From positions 1-64,000 of the forward strand of contig NZ_BANS01000019.1 of the NCBI RefSeq assembly GCF_000332995.1: a stretch of DNA of 64,000 nucleotides, written 5' to 3'. Under the pieces are notes generated by a model that was given only the letters and a program-made list of their open reading frames with translations, had not been told where the DNA came from and ran no database searches. This document shows positions 59,252 to 64,000 of the stretch, one piece after another. Source of the DNA: Gordonia amicalis NBRC 100051 = JCM 11271 (GTDB lineage Bacteria; Actinomycetota; Actinomycetes; Mycobacteriales; Mycobacteriaceae). The position numbers and the translations under genes are program-made. Numbering within the stretch: position 1 is the first letter of the stretch; every line of letters begins with the position of its first letter.

Positions 59252-60970
59252 ATGACGCAGATTCTGACGGGGACGCCGGTCGTCGGTGGTGTGGCTCATG
59301 GACCCGCACTGTCGCCGGGACGCCGTCCCGACCACAGTGCGGAGGCGCTCGGCGCCGGTGTCGAGATCTCCGAGGACCAGCGCCCGGAGGAGGTCGCTCG
59401 ATTCACCGCGGCGGCAGGCGTCGTCGCCGCGCGACTCCGTGAGCGCGCGTCGCAGAACACCGGCGTCGCCGCGGAAGTACTCGCCGCCACCGCCGGACTC
59501 GCGGAAGACCGCGGCTGGATCGGTGCGGCGTCGGCCCTGATCGCCAGGGGTGCGTCGGCACCGTCGGCCGCCGTTGCCGCCACCGAACAGTTCGCCGCGG
59601 TGTTCACCAAGCTGGGCGGCCTGATGGCCGAGCGGGTCACCGACCTCAACGACGTCCGCGACCGCGTGCTCGCCGAACTCCTGGGACTGCCCGAACCCGG
59701 GGTGCCCACGCCGGAGGTGCCCTCGATCCTGCTGGCCGACGACCTCGCACCCGCCGACACCGCCGGCCTCGACCCCACCACCACGATTGCCCTCGTGACG
59801 CGACTGGGTGGGCCCACCAGTCACACCGCGATCATCGCCCGCCAGCTCGGCATCCCGTGCGTCGTCGCGGTGTCCGGACTCGTCGGGATCGATGCGGGTA
59901 CGGCGATCCTCGTCGACGGCACCACGGGTGAGATCGCCGTCGACCCCGACGACACCGCCGCGCGAGCCCGAGTCGAGGAGTATCGGCGTCACGCCGCTCG
60001 CATCGCCGGGTGGTCGGGTCCGGGCCGCACCGGCGACGGGGTGGAGGTGGCGATCCTGGCCAACGTCGCCGACGGGTCGTCGGCCCGCGCGGCCACCGAT
60101 CACCCGGTGGAGGGTGTCGGACTGTTCCGTACCGAACTGGCCTTCCTCGAGCGCGCCGACGAGCCGTCGGTCGACGAGCAGGCGTGCATCTATCGCGAGG
60201 TGCTGGACGCTTTCGACGGCCGCAAGGTGGTCATCCGCACCCTCGACGCCGGCTCGGACAAGCCGCTGCGCTTCGTGACCCATCCCGACGAGGCCAACCC
60301 GGCACTCGGTGTGCGCGGCGACCGAATCGCCTTGGCGCACCCCGAGATCCGCGCGCGCCAGCTCGACGCGATCGCCCGGGCGGCGCAGGAGGCCGACGCG
60401 CAGCCGTGGGTCATGGCCCCGATGATCGCCTCACCCGCCGAGGCTGCGGCATTCGCCGCGCAGGTGCGCGAGCGTGGACTCGTCGCCGGTGTGATGATCG
60501 AGGTCCCCGCCGCGGCGATCCTGGCCCCGGCGATCCTGGCCGAGGTGGACTTCGTCTCGATCGGCACCAATGACCTCACGCAGTACACGATGGCCGCTGA
60601 CCGAATGTCCGCCGAGCTCGCATCGCTGACCGATCCGTGGCAGCCGGCCGTGCTGCATCTCGTCGCAACGGTCGCCCGGGCCGGACGTGATCAGGGGAAA
60701 CCGGTGGGCGTCTGCGGAGAGGCCGCGGCCGATCCGCATCTCGCCTGCGTGCTGGTCGGACTCGGGGTCACCTCGTTGTCGAGCGCTCCCGTCGCGGCGC
60801 CCGCGGTCGGCGCCCAACTCGGCGCGGTCACCCTGGCAACCTGCGAAAACGCGGCGGCCGCCGCGCTGGCCGCCACCGATCCGGCTACGGCTCGCGCGGC
60901 GGCCGCCGCGGTACTCGACAGTGGCGCCGACACTGACAGCGACGAGGTCAGACTCGCCGCATCACGGTGA
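59252..60970 (+). CDS. ptsI: PTS enzyme I (phosphoenolpyruvate-protein phosphotransferase)
   Basis: EI starts the PTS by taking phosphate from PEP and passing it to HPr. The 572-residue protein has phosphorylated His191 in [22 protein letters not shown]-binding [12 protein letters not shown] and GSDKPLRF, and the C-terminal catalytic Cys in [17 protein letters not shown] 59252 gives the conserved start; a longer open frame from 59162 crosses the promoter. Its last 23 bp overlap lexA on the opposite strand. Confidence 0.97.
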   Translation: MTQILTGTPVVGGVAHGPALSPGRRPDHSAEALGAGVEISEDQRPEEVARFTAAAGVVAARLRERASQNTGVAAEVLAATAGLAEDRGWIGAASALIARGASAPSAAVAATEQFAAVFTKLGGLMAERVTDLNDVRDRVLAELLGLPEPGVPTPEVPSILLADDLAPADTAGLDPTTTIALVTRLGGPTSHTAIIARQLGIPCVVAVSGLVGIDAGTAILVDGTTGEIAVDPDDTAARARVEEYRRHAARIAGWSGPGRTGDGVEVAILANVADGSSARAATDHPVEGVGLFRTELAFLERADEPSVDEQACIYREVLDAFDGRKVVIRTLDAGSDKPLRFVTHPDEANPALGVRGDRIALAHPEIRARQLDAIARAAQEADAQPWVMAPMIASPAEAAAFAAQVRERGLVAGVMIEVPAAAILAPAILAEVDFVSIGTNDLTQYTMAADRMSAELASLTDPWQPAVLHLVATVARAGRDQGKPVGVCGEAAADPHLACVLVGLGVTSLSSAPVAAPAVGAQLGAVTLATCENAAAAALAATDPATARAAAAAVLDSGADTDSDEVRLAASR

Positions 60971-61655
60971 CGACCTTGCCGAGGATGACGGCCTCGTCGC
61001 CCGGGATCGGGTCGAACAACTCGTTGTGCGGCATCAGCCAGACATGACCCTTCTGGCGTTTGAAGGTCTTGACCGTGGCCTCGCCGTCGATCATCGCGGC
61101 CACGATGTCGCCGTTGTCGGCCACGTTCTGCTGGCGGACGACGACCCAGTCCCCGTCGCAGATCGCGGCGTCGATCATCGACTCGCCGACGACCTTCAGC
61201 AGGAACAGCGATCCCTCGCCGACGAGCTCCCGGGGGAGTGGGAACACGTCCTCGACGGCTTCCTCGGCGAGGATCGGCCCGCCTGCGGCGATCCGGCCGA
61301 GCACCGGTACGAAAGTGGGCTCGGGTAGTGCTCCGCCGGTCGGCGACGTCGGCGTCGGGGGTTCGCTCGGCGCGATGTTCACCGCCCGCGGACGGTTGGC
61401 ATCACGTTTGAGAAGGCCCTTGCGTTCGAGGGTCCGCAGCTGATGGGCGACCGAGGAGGTCGAGGTGAGACCCACCTCGTCACCGATCTCGCGGATACTC
61501 GGCGGGTAACCGCGTTCTCGCACGGATTTGCGGATCACCTCGAGAACTCCGCGCTGCCGCGGCGTCAGCGACGCCTCGGCCGCCGCCATGTCCGCCGGGG
61601 TGACGGGCTCGTCGGCGCCCCGCGCTCCGGTGCGCTTACCGCCGTCATCGCTCAT
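60948..61655 (-). CDS. lexA: SOS repressor LexA
   Basis: LexA represses the SOS regulon and self-cleaves on RecA filaments. The 235-residue protein has a winged HTH ([20 protein letters not shown], then [17 protein letters not shown]). The cleavage bond is Ala124-Gly125 in GRIAAGGP, and the catalytic pair is Ser159 ([10 protein letters not shown]) and Lys196 (ATVKTFKR). Its own promoter carries an SOS box over the -35. It overlaps the 3' end of ptsI and is divergent from the LysM gene. Confidence 0.98.
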   Translation of the reverse strand: MSDDGGKRTGARGADEPVTPADMAAAEASLTPRQRGVLEVIRKSVRERGYPPSIREIGDEVGLTSTSSVAHQLRTLERKGLLKRDANRPRAVNIAPSEPPTPTSPTGGALPEPTFVPVLGRIAAGGPILAEEAVEDVFPLPRELVGEGSLFLLKVVGESMIDAAICDGDWVVVRQQNVADNGDIVAAMIDGEATVKTFKRQKGHVWLMPHNELFDPIPGDEAVILGKVVTVMRRV

Positions 61656-61708
61656 GATCGGGTTCCTCTCGATTCCGAACGTGCTGGTAGATCGCTTGTC
61701 TGTCGACG

Positions 61709-61737
61709 AGCCTAGCCGAGAACGCCGACCGCATCAA
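61709..61737 (-). promoter_or_regulatory. lexA promoter
   Basis: On the minus strand TTGATG (61737-61732), 17 bp and TAGGCT (61714-61709) lie about 55 nt before the lexA ATG. The -35 is overlapped by the SOS box at 61734-61749. Confidence 0.65.
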
Positions 61738-61749
61738 ACATTTGTTCGA
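61734..61749. promoter_or_regulatory. LexA (SOS) box at the lexA promoter
   Basis: TCAAACATTTGTTCGA matches 11 of 12 defined bases of TCGAAC-N4-GTTCGA and overlaps the lexA -35, giving autoregulation. Confidence 0.88.
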
Positions 61750-61764
61750 CGTGTCGCGAGACAA

Positions 61765-61787
61765 TTGTCGGAGTGCCGTGCTACAAA
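61765..61787 (+). promoter_or_regulatory. PafBC-type damage promoter of the LysM gene
   Basis: TTGTCGGAG (61765-61773), an 8-bp spacer and TACAAA (61782-61787, followed by T) closely match TTGTCRGTG-N8-TANNNT. The predicted start falls within the adjoining SOS boxes. Confidence 0.6.
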
Positions 61788-61818
61788 TCGAACATCAGTT
61801 CATCGAACAGATGATCGA
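61788..61818. promoter_or_regulatory. Two adjoining LexA (SOS) boxes before the LysM gene
   Basis: TCGAACATCAGTTCAT (61788-61803, 10 of 12) abuts TCGAACAGATGATCGA (61803-61818, 11 of 12). They sit over the expected transcription start of the LysM gene. A further TCGAACAGTTCGA lies at about 61822 but has the wrong spacing for a box. Confidence 0.8.
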
Positions 61819-61891
61819 CATTCGAACAGTTCGATCGGGACGACGCGGTCCCACTCACGAACACCGTTCGACCGGATACACGGAGGGCACC

Positions 61892-62458
61892 ATGCGCACC
61901 GCCACTCTCATCGACCCCGTCCACCTCGACCCCGTCCACCTCGACCCCGCCCGGCACGGCGGTCCCGTCCGCGGCGACGTCCTGGAGCGTCCGCGCCCGA
62001 CACGTCGGGGAGACGCCCGGCGGCCCGTCGACAACCGTCCGGTGCCGGAATCGGCGGTCCGGGTCCGCCGCGTCGCCTCCACCCAGTGCGCGTCGCCGGT
62101 GGGTATGCGTGGTCGTGGACCGGTGGTCCCGGCGTCGCGTCCCGCCGAAACGGTTCCCGCGGCCGTCATCCGCCGGCGTCGCCGCACGGCGACCGCTGTC
62201 CTCGCCGGCGTCGCGCTCGCCCTGGCCGTGTGGGTCATCGCGGTCGTCGGCCACGACTACGCCGCGTCGGTCACGCCTGCCGCGGTCGGCACCGAGGTCG
62301 TGCACGTTCGGTCGGGTGACTCGCTGAGCACGATCGCCTCGCGGGTCGCCCCCGAGATGCCGCGTGAGGCCGTCGTCGACGAGATCATCCAGCTGAATGA
62401 CCTCGCGTCGAGTGGGCTGCGCGTCGGCCAGCCGCTCCTCACCCCCCGGTATCACTGA
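61892..62458 (+). CDS. LysM-domain membrane protein, SOS cell-division-inhibitor-like
   Basis: The 188-residue protein has a Pro/Arg-rich cytoplasmic N-terminus with a 15-bp tandem repeat (DPVHLDPVHLDPA), a basic anchor (RRRRR) and one helix (about 98-116, AVLAGVALALAVWVIAVV). An extracytoplasmic LysM domain follows (about 136-185, HVRSGDSLSTIASRVAPEM). It is divergent from lexA under SOS boxes, the position of M. tuberculosis Rv2719c (ChiZ) and C. glutamicum DivS, which halt division after DNA damage. ATG 61892 follows GGAGGG. The role is inferred from context and layout. Confidence 0.88.
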   Translation: MRTATLIDPVHLDPVHLDPARHGGPVRGDVLERPRPTRRGDARRPVDNRPVPESAVRVRRVASTQCASPVGMRGRGPVVPASRPAETVPAAVIRRRRRTATAVLAGVALALAVWVIAVVGHDYAASVTPAAVGTEVVHVRSGDSLSTIASRVAPEMPREAVVDEIIQLNDLASSGLRVGQPLLTPRYH

Positions 62459-62557
62459 GGCCGGGCGGTATCCTCGATGACACAGGGACCAGCCGAGCAT
62501 CGGCCCGGCATGCGGCGCGGCTGCATCAGAGCGTCCCGTGACCTGCGTGAGGATACG

Positions 62558-63025
62558 ATGCGCTGCCCCTTCTGCAAGAACGACGACACCAAGGTCATCG
62601 ACTCGCGTGTCGCTGATGAGGGGCAGGCCATCCGGCGCCGCCGCTCCTGCGTGGAGTGTGGGCGACGCTTCTCGACCGTGGAGAGTGCGGTCCTCTCGGT
62701 GGTGAAACGCAACGGCGTCACCGAACCGTTCAGTCGCGAGAAGGTGATGCGAGGTGTCCGGCGCGCATGCCAGGGGCGCCACGTCGCCGAGGACGCTCTC
62801 GCCCAGCTCGCCCAGCAGGTCGAGGACACCGTCCGCGCCAGTGGTTCGGCCGAGATCCCCAGCAACGAGGTGGGACTCGCGATCCTGAAGCCGCTGCGGG
62901 ACCTCGACGAGGTCGCCTACCTGCGCTTCGCGTCGGTCTATCGGTCCTTCGACTCCCTCGAGGACTTCCAGCGCGAGATCGACGACCTCCGTGCCGCCTC
63001 AGCCGAGTCGGTCAAGAGTTCGTAG
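62558..63025 (+). CDS. nrdR: Transcriptional repressor NrdR
   Basis: NrdR represses ribonucleotide reductase genes and senses ATP/dATP. The 155-residue protein begins [17 protein letters not shown] with the zinc ribbon (CPFC and [12 protein letters not shown]) and has the ATP-cone [23 protein letters not shown] 62558 gives the invariant MRCPFC start; a longer frame from 62477 is not conserved. TATCCT at 62467-62472 may be its -10. Its 3' end overlaps hrpA by 27 bp on the other strand. Confidence 0.96.
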   Translation: MRCPFCKNDDTKVIDSRVADEGQAIRRRRSCVECGRRFSTVESAVLSVVKRNGVTEPFSREKVMRGVRRACQGRHVAEDALAQLAQQVEDTVRASGSAEIPSNEVGLAILKPLRDLDEVAYLRFASVYRSFDSLEDFQREIDDLRAASAESVKSS

Positions 63026-64000
63026 GACCCGCTTCTCCGACACCGGGAACGCGGTGCCCAGCCGTTCGGCGAACAATCCGACCCGCAGCTCCTCGACGAG
63101 CCACTGCGCCTCGTCGTTGACGTGCGCTTTCCGGTGTTCGGGTACCTGGGCCAGCCGCTGCGCCCAGCGTTCGGTCACGCGGTCGATCACGGCGACTCCG
63201 GCCTGATCGCGCGCGGCGGAAGCCGGCAGTGCCGTCAACCGTGCCTCGGCGGCCGCGAGGTAGCGCGGCACGTTCTCCAGATGACGTCGCGGAGTGGCGG
63301 CCACGAATCCGTCGAAGACGAGGTTGTCGAGTTGTTCGGCGACGTCGTCGGCGGCGAGCGAACCCGCATGACGGTCGATCGCGGCGCGTACCGGCGCCAC
63401 CGAGCCGAGCGATTCCACCGCGAGGGAGAAATACTCCGGAGCCGACTCGGTGATCCGTGGACGGATCTTCTCGGTCAGGGTGCGGAACGCCTCGGGTGAA
63501 CGCACGGCGGACACGGCCCCGGCGTCGAGGCCGGCGACGACGTCGCGGATAGCCCGGCGTGTGCAGTCGGCCAGCAGTGTATCGAGATCCGCATAGGGAC
63601 TCTGGCTCAACGCGAGCCGGCCGGCGGCCCCGAGCGAACTCGCCACGCGCCGGTGCAGTGGCGGGATCGCCAGGTCGAGGAGTGCGACGATCCCCCTCTC
63701 CGCCAGGCGATCTCGGGCCTGCTCCGACACCGCGTCGATCACGACGACCCCGCGTGTACGTCCGGCGTCGTCGGTGATCGCGTCGACGGTCGGGTACCGG
63801 GTGAGGCGCTGACCGGCGATGTCGACGGTCCGCTGCGCGGCGAGAGTGCCGATGCCGTCGTCGGTCCAGTTGCGATACAGCGTGCGTTTCACCGTCTTCG
63901 ACGCCGCGGGCGTCGTCGCACGCCGAAGCTCGTCGATCGAGTCGGCACGCGCGGTGATCCGTCCGTCGTCGTCGACGACCGCGAAATGCATCCGCAGATG
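62999..64000 (-). CDS. hrpA: ATP-dependent RNA helicase HrpA, C-terminal part (5' end outside window)
   Basis: About 334 residues of the C-terminus are visible; the frame remains open to base 64000, so the gene starts beyond it. The segment shows the DUF3418 domain typical of HrpA ([20 protein letters not shown] near the window edge, [20 protein letters not shown], and a C-terminal [20 protein letters not shown], then [19 protein letters not shown]). DEAH helicase motifs would be off-window. HrpA acts on collided or stalled ribosomes in E. coli. It is convergent with nrdR. Confidence 0.88.
   Translation of the reverse strand, partial: HLRMHFAVVDDDGRITARADSIDELRRATTPAASKTVKRTLYRNWTDDGIGTLAAQRTVDIAGQRLTRYPTVDAITDDAGRTRGVVVIDAVSEQARDRLAERGIVALLDLAIPPLHRRVASSLGAAGRLALSQSPYADLDTLLADCTRRAIRDVVAGLDAGAVSAVRSPEAFRTLTEKIRPRITESAPEYFSLAVESLGSVAPVRAAIDRHAGSLAADDVAEQLDNLVFDGFVAATPRRHLENVPRYLAAAEARLTALPASAARDQAGVAVIDRVTERWAQRLAQVPEHRKAHVNDEAQWLVEELRVGLFAERLGTAFPVSEKRVLRTLDRLG

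Noticed and set aside
61822-61834. TCGAACAGTTCGA as a third SOS box for the LysM gene
   Set aside because: The half-sites are separated by 1 bp rather than 4, so LexA spacing is wrong.

Overview
The window is high-GC, gene-dense actinobacterial chromosome from a mycolic-acid-type organism (Corynebacteriales; most like Gordonia or a close relative by overall impression). Supporting signs are the Gly/Arg-rich IF-2 N-terminus, PptT/PptH, F420-type reductase, ClgR/PspA, TIGR03085 and DUF3046 proteins, a gluABCD operon beside recA-recX, and a gene order that closely follows the Mycobacterium tuberculosis infB-to-nrdR interval (Rv2839c to Rv2718c). The genus is an inference; no rRNA gene is present to test it. 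There are no tRNA or rRNA genes, CRISPR arrays, prophages or recognisable insertion sequences.

Layout. 1-5 kb: translation/RNA cluster (infB 3' part, rbfA, nrnA, MATE exporter). 5-11.2 kb: a membrane protein, the pptH-pptT-truB operon, convergent mntR, then ribF, a membrane protein and rpsO. 11.3-16.4 kb: pnp with a long structured leader, a CBS/nucleotidyltransferase protein and an NRDE protein. 16.4-20.5 kb: ald with divergent aldR, dapB and small genes. 20.5-23.2 kb: an accessory-looking islet with a DUF222/HNH endonuclease gene, an F420-type reductase, a second small HNH gene, three copies of a GTGTTCCGCGGAACAC-type palindrome and a long inverted repeat. 23.2-32.8 kb: thyA-dfrA, an AlkZ-like glycosylase, a HAD phosphatase, secreted PhoD, then thyX-dapA-rnj. 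32.9-41.6 kb: ftsK, a Mn(II)-riboswitch-controlled terC, argA-yciI, pgsA-clgR-pspA, a glycosyltransferase and DUF3046. 41.6-54.9 kb: recA-recX, gluABCD, miaB, DUF349, miaA-dapF-hflX. 54.9-61 kb: fructose PTS regulon (ptsH, fruA, fruK, fruR, divergent ptsI). 61-64 kb: lexA, a LysM/SOS division-inhibitor-like gene, nrdR and the 3' part of hrpA.

How it works together. Lysine/diaminopimelate synthesis (dapA, dapB, dapF), both thymidylate synthases with DHFR, and RNA turnover (pnp, rnj, nrnA) are housekeeping. A DNA-damage regulon is unusually visible. lexA, the LysM gene, recA and the DUF222/HNH gene all carry SOS boxes, and the last three also carry promoters of the RecA-independent (PafBC-type) form TTGTCRGTG-N8-TANNNT. 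The DUF222/HNH gene, with its dual damage promoter and surrounding palindromes, is the best candidate for a little-described system. Many genes have a TANNNT -10 hexamer 6-7 nt before the start codon, indicating leaderless mRNAs.
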